Positions 45,776 through 57,934 of a DNA stretch of 64,000 nt are shown here, piece by piece. Source of the stretch: Siphonodentalium dalli. Taxonomy: Eukaryota > Mollusca > Scaphopoda > Gadilida > Siphonodentaliidae. The stretch spans positions 55,751,762-55,815,761 of the forward strand of contig CP136061.1 of NCBI GenBank assembly GCA_032622095.1. Direction: 5' to 3'. The position numbers were made by a program, and so were the translations under genes. Positions within the stretch are counted from its first letter, which is position 1; every line of letters begins with the position of its first letter. A model generated the notes under the pieces. It did no database searches and was not told the DNA's origin. It worked only from the letters and a program-made list of their open reading frames with translations.

Positions 45776-46821
45776 ATACAAATCTGTTCGATATCTGTTT
45801 TTTTTTTGTTGCAGAATCTGAGATGAGTTGTTGGGGATAGCTCATTAGTATAAATAGCTTGGTGATATATCTTTGGAAAATATAGAAAAAACGAGTATTT
45901 AAATTTCCAGACAGGATATCTTTCAGCCATTTTTGTGCATATTATGATGTACTGGTAGGTTACTGGCTCTGATGTAGTGAAAATCAAACTTGGTGGCAAC
46001 AGATTGGGAAAGAGATGTCTGGTGAACTCTCAGTATGGGAAATAGAATCATTCTGATACTGAGTTGCGTTATTTCCAAGGCAATACTTCAATTACAGAAT
46101 TATAGAAATCCAATTAAATTGTACAGCTGGAGAAGATGCCATAGATTATTTCGAAGGAATTATTTGGTTAGAATGACAAATTGGTGAAATCAATAATTAA
46201 CATCGAGAAAATTTTGGTTATCCTAGGCGGCATTTCAGAAAAAAGATTCATCATGCTAGGGTAAAACAAATCTAAAACATCAAAGCCATCCAATGATATG
46301 GCGGGTGTTAAGACATTAGCCTTTGGTAACTGCAACAACACTTCTATAATTACAAGCTGCATGATAGAAACCATTGAGACTATACATTATAGCACAGTAA
46401 CAAGGGAGAAGCATGCGGCGTCTTGCGCAAATATCTAAAGCATTGAAGATTGAAGGTCTGAAAACTGAAGCATGAACAAGGAATATTTATTATTCTTCAT
46501 ATTAATTTCAAATTTGGAAAACCATTAATTTGAAATTGTGTGTACCAACTTTATTAAGCAGACAGGTTTTCATGAATATGCTTACCGGTATTTCAACTCG
46601 ATGAGACATGGAATTTCCCAATCTGAACTAGACTCATATAGCAGACTAATAATATCTACTCATGGCAGTGTAATTAGTCACTTTAAACCACAGCAGCCAT
46701 TAAAATGTTAAATAATCACAAGCGAAGTTTAACAGAAAATTCACACTCACTGACCATCAGTCAAAACTTTGCCTTCAGGGCTGCCAACGAAACCAAAGGG
46801 ATTGCAAGACCTTATCAAGCC
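45776..46821. other. Anonymous stretch with one hydrophobic minus-strand ORF
   Basis: ORF 46168-46374 (68 codons, PKANVLTPAISLDGFDVL...) is open but unrecognised. No strong splice sites. Probably chance. Confidence 0.25.
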
Positions 46822-46823
46822 TA

Positions 46824-48183
46824 GTCCAAGTCTTCTCGTACTAAAACCAGCTAAGATATTGGGATGGAGATGCTGGTATTTAGTCCGAGATCACGCGCAT
46901 AGCCTTCTTATGACACGAGTTAAGCGTTAATGACCCGCTCAAATAAAACCACAATTATATGAAATAAAATATCACAATTGCGACAATAAACGGATATTTT
47001 CCGCAGAAGACATGCTATTTGATCTGAAACCCACATCAGTTGTGAATTGAAAGCGGTAATTTAATGCGAAAAGAGACATTTACCGCAATGTTTACAAATT
47101 TTTTAAAGTATGCGAACTCAGTTGACCTCTCGAACTGTATTCGGCATTTTCCGTTGAAAATATTCCGTAGATTTTCGACTAACAACGCAAATTACGATGA
47201 ATTCTCCATTGTAATCGTAATTATGTGTGTCAATAAATAAAAAATAAATAGATTAATTAAACATTGAAGATATAAATGTAATACATTAAATAAATTACGG
47301 GAATTACAACCCTCTCAAAGTTTAAAACAGTGTAAACACAACGAGCATTAGAATAAATAATATGGTGCTACATTTCCCACATTTGGTGGACTTCCGCGAA
47401 ATTAAGATATATACTAAGCGAACAGAGCAATATACTGCTCTTGTTAAGCACACAAAAAATCAAACAAAATTTGTATAAATTTTGAACCTTAAGTTTGAAA
47501 AGTCCCAATAAAATGGAAGAACTATATTTCGAAACTGTGTGATTCGGTTCTCCGATTATTTTATCAATACAAAAGTCAAAATGCACATGGATGAAAATGA
47601 CACGCATGGCAATTTTTAAATCAGACACAAGAGTTCTAATTTGCTCCAATTTTGACAAGTTGCTTGCGAAAATTGTCAACAAAACTACCGTTCTGATCCT
47701 CCATTATGTCATTAAGTTTTTAGTGCGGGAATTGTTCTCAAAGCACATAGGAAGCTGGACTTTGCGGCGATCGGTTTTCGCCAATTTTGTTCGGAAAACC
47801 CCGCGCTATATATAGAAACGGAAACTAGAATACCCAGAACAAACTCTGGATTATGCCGAAGTTATTCGGACCACTTCGGCTTTCAGTTAAAACGTAAACA
47901 AACAGAGAGAAAAAGTGATGTTTGTGGCAATCAACCAGAATATTCTATGTGTAATTTAACATTAAAGTTAGATTATTATACACCATTGTGACCATAAGAT
48001 GTCACTCTTTCCGATGTATATAGCATCACATATTGATTTGCTAGGTAAATCGAGTAAAATACACAACAAATTCCCGCCACTATATACCTTTGTTCATAAG
48101 AAGGCTATGCGCGCGATCTCGGACTAAATACCAGCATCTCCATCACAATATCTTAGCTGGTTTTAGTACGAGAAGACTTGGAC
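46824..48183. mobile_element. 1.36-kb DNA transposon-like element with ~94-bp terminal inverted repeats
   Basis: The left arm 46824-46917 ('gtccaagtcttctcgtacta' ... 'atagccttcttatga') matches the inverted right arm 48092-48183 with only a few mismatches. TA on both outer sides (46822-46823, 48184-48185). The interior has ORFs of 104 (minus) and 74 (plus) codons with no recognised domain. Superfamily undecided. Confidence 0.82.
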
Positions 48184-48188
48184 TAAAT

Positions 48189-48442
48189 CAAGCCTTGAAA
48201 TAGTGTGTCTGTCATTTGCAGAATGAGGTCCCCAGAGGGTGAATTTAGTGATGCTACCCCGCATAGCAGGCTAGCATCACCAAATTCACCCTCTGGGGAC
48301 CTCATTCTGCTTACACCTCAGCAGAATGAGGTTCCCAGAGGGTGAATTTGGTGATGCTAGCCTGATATGCGTGGTGGCATCACTAAATTCACCCTCTGGG
48401 AACCTCATTCTGCAAATGACAGGCACACTATTTCAAGGCTTG
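48189..48442. mobile_element. Family B element, short form
   Basis: 254 bp, complete ends, lying 5 bp from the end of the previous element. Flanking 8-mers gactaaat / gacctaat match at 6 of 8. Confidence 0.9.
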
Positions 48443-48997
48443 GACCTAATGTGAATATCAGAATGAAACATGAGATTCTGAAAGGACTTCCATTAATTCT
48501 ACCGCAATTTCGTTAAATTATAAAAAAATTAATAGAAATCAAATTAAATTTGATGGTGATTATTTGTAGCAAGACCAGTTATTCACTATTCAGTTCGGCA
48601 GACAAATTGGAGCATCAATCATGTATAATAGAAAATGTGTTAACATGGAGGGTGCCCGATTTGTTGGAAGTGGGACCAACTACTCATGGACAACATGCTC
48701 TGGGCATACATGTATTTGGGGTGGGTAGTCCCGATTTTTCAGAGAGGTTGTCCCATGTTTTGATTAAATATTTTGAGTCATATTCACATTTTGTTCTTCA
48801 TATTTTCTTTGAAATGTAAAATTGATAATTTGAAACATGAATAAATTACTTGATTTCTTTTAGTTATCGCTAAATATGAACAGTTTTACAGATTCAGATA
48901 TGTGATTTTCTGGTTTATTATTGGTCGATGGGACTTCTAAAGGTAGGTTTAAGGAATAAACTGTCTTCTTGCCTTCTTGAAGAAATGTTTATTCTTA
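48443..48997. other. Anonymous stretch with an 89-codon plus-strand ORF
   Basis: ORF 48550-48819 (contains GQHALGIHVFGVGSPDFSE) is protein-like in composition but unrecognised and unsupported by other signals. Confidence 0.25.
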
Positions 48998-49175
48998 CAG
49001 TAATGCCCTAAATAATCGACTCCTTAACTACAGCAGAATTATGGGTAATTTTTCAGGATTTATTCGGAAATATGGCTTGTTGCAATTCACCGGAAAGCTC
49101 TTATTTGCAACTAAATCCTGAAAATTACACATAATTCTGCTGTGGTTAAGGAGTCGATTATTTAGGGTATTACTA
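48998..49175. mobile_element. Family A foldback MITE, copy 1 of the recombination trio
   Basis: 'cctaaataatcgactcctta' and 'ggatttattcgg' variants; right end 'gggtattacta'. Serves as the left breakpoint of the 1215-bp duplication. Confidence 0.88.
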
Positions 49176-50212
49176 TATATTCCAAGTAGAAGACTCCTAC
49201 CGTCAAAGGAACTGCAGCTTGCTGATCACAATATACTTTGTCAGTATCACATTCCTGGTAAGTGTTAATATTTAGATAGTTGTCTTGGTGTTGACTCCAA
49301 AAAGTCGTCATGTTTTGTTGACGTAATCGGCACATATTGTGATACAGATAGCAATGATGACATGTTCGGTATCTCGGATTGAAAACCGGAACAACTATCT
49401 GAATATTAACTTGACTATACTATACATGTATTGTATCCTTACACGAATATGGTGCCTATTTATGGGAGAGGTTATTCCATGCGAAAGGGAAAGTGGCCAA
49501 GCTGTTCAGGTTGCATGTTGAGATAGAAGCGACTTATATAACATGCTAAAAAGGAACGTGAAGTGAAATATTTCTGGGAGAAGATATCTCTCAATTCACC
49601 TTCAAGGCCATGCCTGGAGCCTAGGGTCCTGCGAATATTCGATATTCGATTTGAGATTCGATTCGAAAGTCAAATTCGATTCAAACTTTCCAACTTGAAA
49701 TTTCGAATATACACTGAAAAAGAGTAGGCTGTTTACGGAAAGTACACACGTCGATCTCAGCTGTTTCTATGCCATATTATTCCCGAAAATTATGAATATA
49801 TGCAGCTTATAATTCTTATTGTACATCTCGAACGTTCGCATGATATTAAATATAATTATAGCTAGTAATTAGCCACTATAGGATGACTAAATACATCTAA
49901 ATTCTAACTTTGAACATGGTAGCCAAAAGCTCGAGATGCCGATGGACGGACGACACACGTAAATTATAATAGCGATGAGATGGAGCAACCCCTACTGTTA
50001 TCCGCCGACTTTACGTCTCAGATTCCGCGTTATGTAATATCGCTGAAAATGTAAACAGCGCGTAATCCCGGCGTCGAAAAATGCACGTGGGCAGTGTTTT
50101 CTTTTGAAGTTGACTTTCAGTTTCGGAGCGTTCATTGAAACTTGACAATTTGTCGTCCGTTATTCATGTTTATTTTAAACATGATAAAAGCTGCATACAG
50201 TACTGGAACTTA
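48998..50212. repeat. 1215-bp direct duplication, unit 1
   Basis: ~99% identical to 50213-51427, with only a few substitutions seen (for example 'gcgaaaggga' / 'gcaaaaggga', 'gttgagatag' / 'gtagagatag'). Contains a MITE, a ~440-bp spacer and the left part of a hAT-like element. Confidence 0.93.
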
Positions 50213-50390
50213 CAGTAATGCCCTAAGTAATCGACTCTTTAACTACAGCAGAATTATGGGTAACTTTTCAGGATTTATTCGGAAATATGGCTTGTTGCAA
50301 TTCACCGGAAAGCTCTTATTTGCAACTAAATCCTGAAAATTACACATAATTCTGCTGTGGTTAAGGAGTCGATTATTTAGGGTATTACTA
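50213..50390. mobile_element. Family A MITE, recombinant (hybrid) copy 2
   Basis: The left part has copy-3 variants ('cctaagtaat', 'gggtaactt'), the right part copy-1 variants ('ggatttattcgg', 'gttgcaattcaccgg'). The switch lies between 50264 and 50278. Confidence 0.92.
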
Positions 50391-51427
50391 TATATTCCAA
50401 GTAGAAGACTCCTACCGTCAAAGGAACTGCAGCTTGCTGATCACAATATACTTTGTCAGTATCACATTCCTGGTAAGTGTTAATATTTAGATAGTTGTCT
50501 TGGTGTTGACTCCAAAAAGTCGTCATGTTTTGTTGACGTAATCGGCACATATTGTGATACAGATAGCAATGATGACATGTTCGGTATCTCGGATTGAAAA
50601 CCGGAACAACTATCTGAATATTAACTTGACTATACTATACATGTATTGTATCCTTACACGAATATGGTGCCTATTTATGGGAGAGGTTATTCCATGCAAA
50701 AGGGAAAGTGGCCAAGCTGTTCAGGTTGCATGTAGAGATAGAAGCGACTTATATAACATGCTAAAAAGGAACGTGAAGTGAAATATTTCTGAGAGAAGAT
50801 ATCTCTCAATTCACCTTCAAGGCCATGCCTGGAGCCTAGGGTCCTGCGAATATTCGATATTCGATTTGAGATTCGATTCGAAAGTCAAATTCGATTCAAA
50901 CTTTCCAACTTGAAATTTCGAATATACACTGAAAAAGAGTAGGCTGTTTACGGAAAGTACACACGTCGATCTCAGCTGTTTCTATGCCATATTATTCCCG
51001 AAAATTATGAATATATGCAGCTTATAATTCTTATTGTACATCTCGAACGTTCGCATGATATTAAATATAATTATAGCTAGTAATTAGCCACTATAGGATG
51101 ACTAAATACATCTAAATTCTAACTTTGAACATGGTAGCCAAAAGCTCGAGATGCCGATGGACGGACGACACACGTAAATTATAATAGCGATGAGATGGAG
51201 CAACCCCTACTGTTATCCGCCGACTTTACGTCTCAGATTCCGCGTTATGTAATATCGCTGAAAATGTAAACAGCGCGTAATCCCGGCGTCGAAAAATGCA
51301 CGTGGGCAGTGTTTTCTTTTGAAGTTGACTTTCAGTTTCGGAGCGTTCATTGAAACTTGACAATTTGTCGTCCGTTAATCATGTTTATTTTAAACATGAT
51401 AAAAGCTGCATACAGTACTGGAACTTA
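50213..51427. repeat. 1215-bp direct duplication, unit 2
   Basis: See unit 1. The exact period of 1215 bp between the CAG of copies 1, 2 and 3 (48998, 50213, 51428) defines it. Confidence 0.93.
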
Positions 51428-51638
51428 CAGTAATGCCCTAAGTAATCGACTTTAACTACAGCAGAATTATGGGTAACTTTTCAGGATTTAGTCGGAAATA
51501 TGGCTTGTTGCTATTCATCGGAAAGCTCTCCCCGAGAGCTTTCTGATGAATGGCAACAAGCCATATTTCCGACTAAATCCTGAAAAGTTACCCATAATTC
51601 TGCTGTAGTTAAAGAGTCGATTACTTAGGGCATTACTG
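51428..51638. mobile_element. Family A foldback MITE, copy 3, inside a hAT-like element
   Basis: Full length, TA-flanked, near-perfect arms meeting at 'ggaaagctctccccgagagc'. Right breakpoint partner of the duplication. Lacks 2 bp ('cgactttaac'). Confidence 0.9.
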
Positions 51639-52372
51639 TACATGTGTGATGAATGCAGCATGTTATATAAATAGCAAGCGCCTGGTTCAATGACCCTAAG
51701 CATCCAGCACTACATAAACAGGCTACCCTGTGACTGTTGTTGCATCTTCAAGTTTATAACAACGGGTGTTTCCCAGTGCCAATTTGCAATTGTGCATGTA
51801 CATGCATACTCTAAAAATTGCGCGTGATTTTAATTCCGATAATCTGTTAGTGGTTATATATTTAATCGTCGTGACGACCGTATGGACATTTTAATGTTTT
51901 GTTTTCTCTCAACAATTCTCAGTTGAAGTTAATAGTATCAGGAACGACGGCTGATGGCCACATAAGTTATGATGGAACTTCATGGAAGTTCATAGAAAAT
52001 TTGACATTGACATTCAATGCCTAATTGAGAATGCAACACACAGGTATGATTCGATTCGATATTCGATTCGATATTCGATTCGATTTCGTCGACTCGATTC
52101 GATATTCGATTCTATCAAAATCTCCAATTCGCAGGACCCTACTGGAGCCCTCAAAATTTACAAGTGGACTATTTTAGAGTCAAAATGTAAAAAGAGTCCA
52201 TGAAAACAGAATCGTTATTGTTCATGCAAGGCATCCAGTTTGTTGAAATATGATAGGGGAGATGTGCCATTGAATGATAACGACCAAAATAGAAATAAAT
52301 TATGTCGAGAAAATGTACTAGGGAAGCCCTTACCACTACCAAAAGCCAGGGTGTCTTCAGTAATATTACAGC

Positions 52373-52772
52373 TTAACCCTTTACCCAACAGAAGGGCCCT
52401 GTGCCAATGCATTCTCTTATATATGCGAGTCGACCATAGGTCGTCTCGCATATATAAGAGAATGCATTGGCTTAACACATTAAAAATTATAAAATTGTTA
52501 TAGAATGTAAGAAAAAATGGTAAAAAGTGTTAAAAAAAAGATTTTTTTAGGCCAATGCATTCTCTTATATATGCGAGGCGACCTATGGTCGACTCGCATA
52601 TATAAGAGAATGCATTGGCACAGGGCATAACTGTAACCATCACAATGTGGTCAAGATGCCGGTTCCAATGATATCCATATGTATATGGTGTTATTGAGAC
52701 AGACCGAAGATATTTTAGGCTGTTGAAGCTTTATTTGGCCGGTTTTGGCCGGTTTGTTGGGTAAAGGGTTAA
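52373..52772. mobile_element. Family D TTAA element, full length
   Basis: 400 bp, ends as at 12563-12961, two complete cassettes with 'cgagtcgaccataggtcg'. Few differences from that copy. Confidence 0.92.
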
Positions 52773-52823
52773 TATTAGCTGAACAAAGCAAAAGGCCTGA
52801 AATCAGTGTGAATAGAGGGCACT

Positions 52824-53080
52824 ATAAACCCTTCCATGACTGGAGCTTTCTGAAATTTGTGAAAAACCCTGTGCCAATGCATTCTCTTATATATGCGAGT
52901 CTCCCATATGGAGCCTCACATATATAAGAGAATACATTGGCCTAACAATATTTACCTTGGCCTTGTAAGCCAGTGCATTCTCTTATATATGCGAGGATCC
53001 CTACGAGAGACTTGCATGTATAAGAAAATGCACTGGAACAGGTTCCTTGATGCTGCACTACCGCAGCCCCGTCATGACCT
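52824..53080. mobile_element. Family C TTAA element, ends eroded
   Basis: 'taaacccttccatgactgga' ... 'ccccgtcatgacct'. Two cassettes. Confidence 0.8.
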
Positions 53081-53564
53081 AGGCCACTTCCACATATTAT
53101 GCTTTATACTTAGAACAAATGTAATATCTTTGATGAATTCACATGGCGTCATGATGGGGAAGGCGGGACCAAAGCATATATCACAAGTATAGGGTTTGCT
53201 CTGATTTAGTGTTGCAATCGGGGCATTAATACTCAGGTGTTTCCAACTTTTTCAATGAAAGAGATAAACGAAGTCACCAGATGTGAATTCCATCAACATT
53301 GCTAAAATCATTTGAGTCAACAAAATGACTGTTTCGAATTCTCAAATATCTAGAGAGGAATCATATTATTACTAGCAGTGCAAGGGCATGAAGTCTTGTA
53401 TAATAAGTCTCTTGCATCTTATAACAAGACAGTCAATGACTGTGGGGTCACTCACCAGACTGCAAAGACTGATAAGACTGGGACTCTGGAGACCACAACA
53501 GTCAGAACTTTTCATAATCACTTTAAAAGAAGTAGATATCTAAAGAGATAAATCTAAAAAAAAT
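53081..53564. other. Anonymous stretch
   Basis: Nothing recognised. Confidence 0.3.
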
Positions 53565-54603
53565 AATTTGGAGTTATGTCGCTGGCCCCGCCCACATTTG
53601 ACCCAGTGACCTGATTTGAACAAATCTGAACCCCAGTCATCCAAGGATCCTTCATACCAAATATGAACCCATATAGCCTGATGGTATTTGAGAAGAAGTC
53701 ACTTTAAGAATACTATGGAGGGAAAGAGTTATGGCCCTGGCTTTGCAACTATTTCAAGTAAACTCATTTGAACAAATCTGAATGTAAGTCACCTAGGGAA
53801 CATCCACACCAAATATGAAACCATTCGGTCTTAATGTTCTGAAGAAGATGTTTAAAAGAATTACTATGGTGGGAAAGAGTTATGGCCCTGGCTTCGCAAC
53901 TATTTGACCCAGTGACCGCATTTGAACAAACCTGAATGAGAATCACCTAGGGAACATCCACACCAAATATGAACCCATTTGGTCTTATGGTTCCAGAGGA
54001 GAAGATGTTCAAATAATTGTCGGACGGATGGACGGACAGACGATGGACGGACGAGGAGTGATGACTATAGCTCCGCCGGAGCACAGGTAAGGTGGCTGGT
54101 TGATAATTAAATCTCTTATCTCCGCCCCTATTTGAACAAACGTGAATCCCCATCTATGAGATCCATTCATTTGGTAATTTCAGACATTATATTTTAAGAA
54201 TTGAACTGAATTGATTTTCCTAAAATGACCCCAAATCTGAAAAAATCTAAACCCCAGTCACCGAAGGACCCTCCATACCAAACATAAGCTAAATAGTCCA
54301 GATGGTTCTTGAGAAGAAATTGTTTTAAGAATTACTATGGAAGGAAAGAGTTATGGCCCTGACTTCTCACCTATTTGACCTGATGAACTCATTTGAACAA
54401 ATCTGAATGTGAGTCACTTGGGGGACATCCACACCTAAATATATAAACCCATTTGGTCTTTAATATGTATCTGGAGAAGAAAACAATTGATGGACGGATA
54501 GAGACATAATGACAGATGGATGGATGGGATAACAGTCTGACATAGAGCCTGACAAATTCAATCAAATATACCCCCCCCCCCCAAGTTTTCTTTGCAAAAT
54601 CAG
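53565..54603. repeat. Family J degenerate tandem repeat
   Basis: Several diverged units with 'gagttatggccctggctt', 'gacccagtgacc', 'atttgaacaaatctgaa' and 'caccaaatatgaaccca'. Ends in runs of 'ggacggacag' and 'atgactatagctccgccgg'. It recurs at 55420-56205. A medium-copy dispersed repeat; no coding frame conserved. Confidence 0.75.
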
Positions 54604-54657
54604 GGTATAATGAGTTCAACTGGATACTGGTGGTTAAGAACATAATATTCGAACAGA

Positions 54658-55094
54658 CAAGCCTGAACATAGTGTCTGACATTTGCAGAATGAGGTCCCC
54701 AAAGGGTGAATTTAATGACACAATCCTGCAATGCAGGCTAGCATCACCAAATTAACCCTCTGGGGACCTCATTCTGTGTAGGCCTCAACTGCTATGGGAG
54801 ACATAGCATTAGATTGAAGTTCTCCAGTTAAAGTTGGTGATGTGCACCCATTGGGCACCTTAATTATGCATTTTATATTCACAAATTAGGGGATATAGAA
54901 ACTAAACAGAAGGGAAAAAGTAAGTAAAAATGTCAATTTAAGTGCCTATATACTTCCCAGAAGATGAGGCCTAAGCAGAATGAGGACCCTGGCTAGTGTA
55001 TTTGGTGATGCTAGACTGCTGTGCAGGGTAGCATAACTAAATTCTGCCTCTGGGGACCTCATTCTGCAAATGCCAGACACACTAAATTCAGGTT
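54658..55094. mobile_element. Family B element, long form
   Basis: Runs from 'caagcctgaacatagtgtct' to 'aaattcaggtt'. Long-form centre present; termini diverged, so an older copy. Confidence 0.82.
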
Positions 55095-55419
55095 AGAGAA
55101 CAATACTTTATTTTAATAACACACACTGGCATGAGTGCCAGCTAAGCATTAGTTCACACCTGTCAGCCTGATAAACATCTCAATTAATGACTGTGTGTGT
55201 ATTTAAATTAACTCTCTCTCTATCTGTAGCTAATACAATTGACTTAATCTGCTGGTGGGAGAGATCCTGTGAGTTAGGAGATGAGATAGGGTGGAATGCT
55301 GTTGGTTGGGGGCAGGGTGGGGTTCTGGGTCATGTGGGGGGAGGGTGATAATTTTTATTTTTGTATGTTAAATTGATCAAGGAGTTCCTGAATTTTTTAT
55401 TTTTTATTTGGAATTATGG

Positions 55420-56205
55420 CCCTGGCTCCACCCCTATTTGACCCAGTGACCCTATTTGAACAAATCGGAACCCCGGTCATTCAATGACACCCCATACCAA
55501 ATATAAACTAAATCGGCATAATGGTTCTAGACAAGAAGTCGTTATAAGAATTACCAAGGAGGAATATAGTTATGGCCCTGGTTTCACAACTATTTGACAC
55601 AGTGACCTCATTTGAACAAATCTGAATGACAGTCACCTAGGGAATATCCACACCAAATATGATCAAAATGCAAAAATGTAATTTTTTTGTTTTTAGAGTT
55701 ATGTCCCTGGCTCTGTCCCTATTTGACCCAGTGACCCAATTTGAACAAATCTGATTCCCAGTCACCCAAGGTCCCTCAGTACCAAATATAAACTAAATCA
55801 ACCCAATATTTTTTTAGAAGAAGTCATTGTAAGAATTACTATGAGTTATGGCCCTGGTTTCTCAACTAATTGACCGGGTGACCTCATTTGAACAAATCTG
55901 AACGCCAGTCACCCAAGGACCCTCCATACCAAATATTAGCTAAATCGGCACAAAGGTTATGGACAAGAAGTTGTTGTAAGAATTACTATGGATGAATAGA
56001 GTTATGGCCCTGGTTTCACAACTATTTGACCCAGTGACTTCATTTGAACAAATCTGAATGAGAGTCACCTAGGGAACATCCACACCAAATATGAACCAAT
56101 TCGGTATGATGGTTTCAGAGGAGAAGATGTTTTTTAAAAAGTTGACGGACGGACGAGGAGTGATGACTATAGCTCCACCAGAGACTTCGTCTCAGGTGAG
56201 CTAAA
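55420..56205. repeat. Family J degenerate tandem repeat, second locus
   Basis: Same motif order as 53565-54603, with at least four units, ending 'gacggacggacgaggagtga' and 'ggtgagctaaaa'. Confidence 0.75.
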
Positions 56206-56296
56206 AACAAGCTAGTTAAAGAGAATGTGTGTAGTTTCATTAGACTGTAGAATCTCACGCAGATATCTCCATTACATCAAAAGACAAGCTTAACAG

Positions 56297-57926
56297 TAGA
56301 GTTTTATATATGCCCGGGAATTGCATGAAAACACAGGAACCGGGAATGAAACCCCTTCAGAACTGGGAACATTCTCGGGAAATGTATGCACAAGTTGAAC
56401 AACACGGGTTATGCACTATTTAGCTAGTTTGGGTGAAAGGGATTGTAATAATGATAATTTAGATTAATATCCATCCCTTAACTAACACCATTTCCGATTG
56501 GGCAAAAGCCGCCACGTGATAGTCCTGGAAAAAGTCATATTGGACTCCCGAAAGTCATATTGGACTCCCGACTGTACAATATCACTTTTTATTGGACTCT
56601 GTGACGTCACGAATTAATTCTATTGCGAAATGTGATGCGCGCGTAACACTGATGGATTTTAGCAGACGTTTCACTTCCGCATTGAGTTTTTTTTCTCACT
56701 TCCGTGTTTACTTTCCCAAATCATGCTTTCTGATGATCAAAATACATGCTTTTATAGAGAATTAATACCAAAAATAACCACAAAAGTTTTATTCCCAAAA
56801 ATTTTATAAACATACAGATGGATAATAAAAATGTCATTATACAATGTTGTGTACAGTATGAGTTTTTCTTGTACTCGTCCAAGAAAAACACATACTGTAC
56901 ACAACATTGTATAATAACTTTATATTACATTGTATCTAAAGGATGATTTTAATTTGTTTTATTTGACCTCCTTGGGCCACATTATGGTATACATGTACAA
57001 CGTAACACAACACAAGTTGGAAAACCATCGTTCCGACTTCCCGAACTTAACAAAATGTCAAAATGTTGCCGACGTTGCGAACTTCTTGTGGCATCTCTTA
57101 ACTTTGTATGTTAACTTAAGAGATTACAAAAGTAACACTCTTTATATAGCTCCATCAAATTTGTGTGTTAATTTGCAATACTGTTTAGTGTCCTGATTTC
57201 TTTATTTTATTGGGAGTCGGACGTAGTCTTGAAAAGTACATTCGGAGCAACACTAAGTCAGTAAAGTCACTTAGTGACTTGTCAATCTAGAAACCATTGT
57301 ACTATACATTAGGTCTATGTTACGTAACTTGCGTTAAATCGGAGCTCGAAATGTACATGTATAAATATTCTAAATGGACTACATTGACATTCACAAGACT
57401 CACAACTTGCACGAAAGATTTGCTCTCATGGAAATTAGAATGCGACATCAGCAGAAACTGCACATGCAGTACAGTATATTCACAGCATACACCGCCCATT
57501 CAAAGTTCAAACAACTGCGCAGGAATACTACATGCACAGACTACAGTCAGTGCATTTGTCACTAAGAATACCCTGAGCCGCGATAGATAATTTTATATAC
57601 GTTGTAAAAGTCTCCACAAACATGCCACTACTCGTGACTCGTGTCGTGAGGACATGGCTGCATGGGTCCGTATAACCCTTAGACGATAGCGTGGTCAATT
57701 CTACTCACACTTTTTGTAGAATTTGCAGATATAAACATATATATTGTACTGTGCGGCGTTGTGGACAAACTAAATGAAATTATGTGCCGTTGGTGTTCAC
57801 CGATTTATGATATACCAAATTTTGACAATGCACCCGTTCCCGGTTCCTACAAATTATATTCCGGGAAACGGGAATGATAATGGGACCCGGGAACCGTGAG
57901 ATTCCCGTTCCCGGAATTAAACTCTA
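56297..57926. mobile_element. hAT-like element, 1.63 kb, perfect 8-bp target duplication
   Basis: Ends TAGAGTTTTATATATGCCCG and CCCGTTCCCGGAATTAAACT then 'ctcta'. Identical 8-mers 'cttaacag' flank it (56289-56296, 57927-57934). Subterminal 'cgggaac' / 'cccgttccc' repeats. Contains a 78-bp hairpin (56837-56914) and ORFs of 88, 97 and 63 codons with no recognised transposase motif. Confidence 0.88.
56837..56914. repeat. Near-perfect hairpin inside a hAT-like element
   Basis: 'ttatacaatgttgtgtacag' pairs with 'ctgtacacaacattgtataa'. Stems of ~34 bp, loop 'gtactcgtcc'. Two 21-bp direct repeats ('aaagtcatattggactcccg') lie ~300 bp to its left. Confidence 0.85.
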
Positions 57927-57934
57927 CTTAACAG

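Larger units (their letters stand above)
49622..52141. mobile_element. hAT-like element, left part duplicated, with perfect 8-bp target duplication
   Basis: The left end TAGGGTCCTGCGAAT occurs at 49622 and, through the duplication, at 50837. The right end ATTCGCAGGACCCTA finishes at 52141. The 8-mer 'ctggagcc' precedes both left ends (49614, 50829) and follows the right end (52142-52149). Subterminal 'gattcgatattcg' repeats at both ends. A family A MITE is inserted inside at 51428. No transposase domain is found. Confidence 0.9.

Noticed and set aside
54389-54721. 110-codon minus-strand ORF
   Set aside because: A composite of a family J tail, a C-run and a family B terminus; not a gene.
57297-57590. 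97-codon ORF inside the hAT-like element as transposase remnant
   Set aside because: No D-D-E context, BED finger or dimerisation motif could be seen; overlapping frames are equally open.
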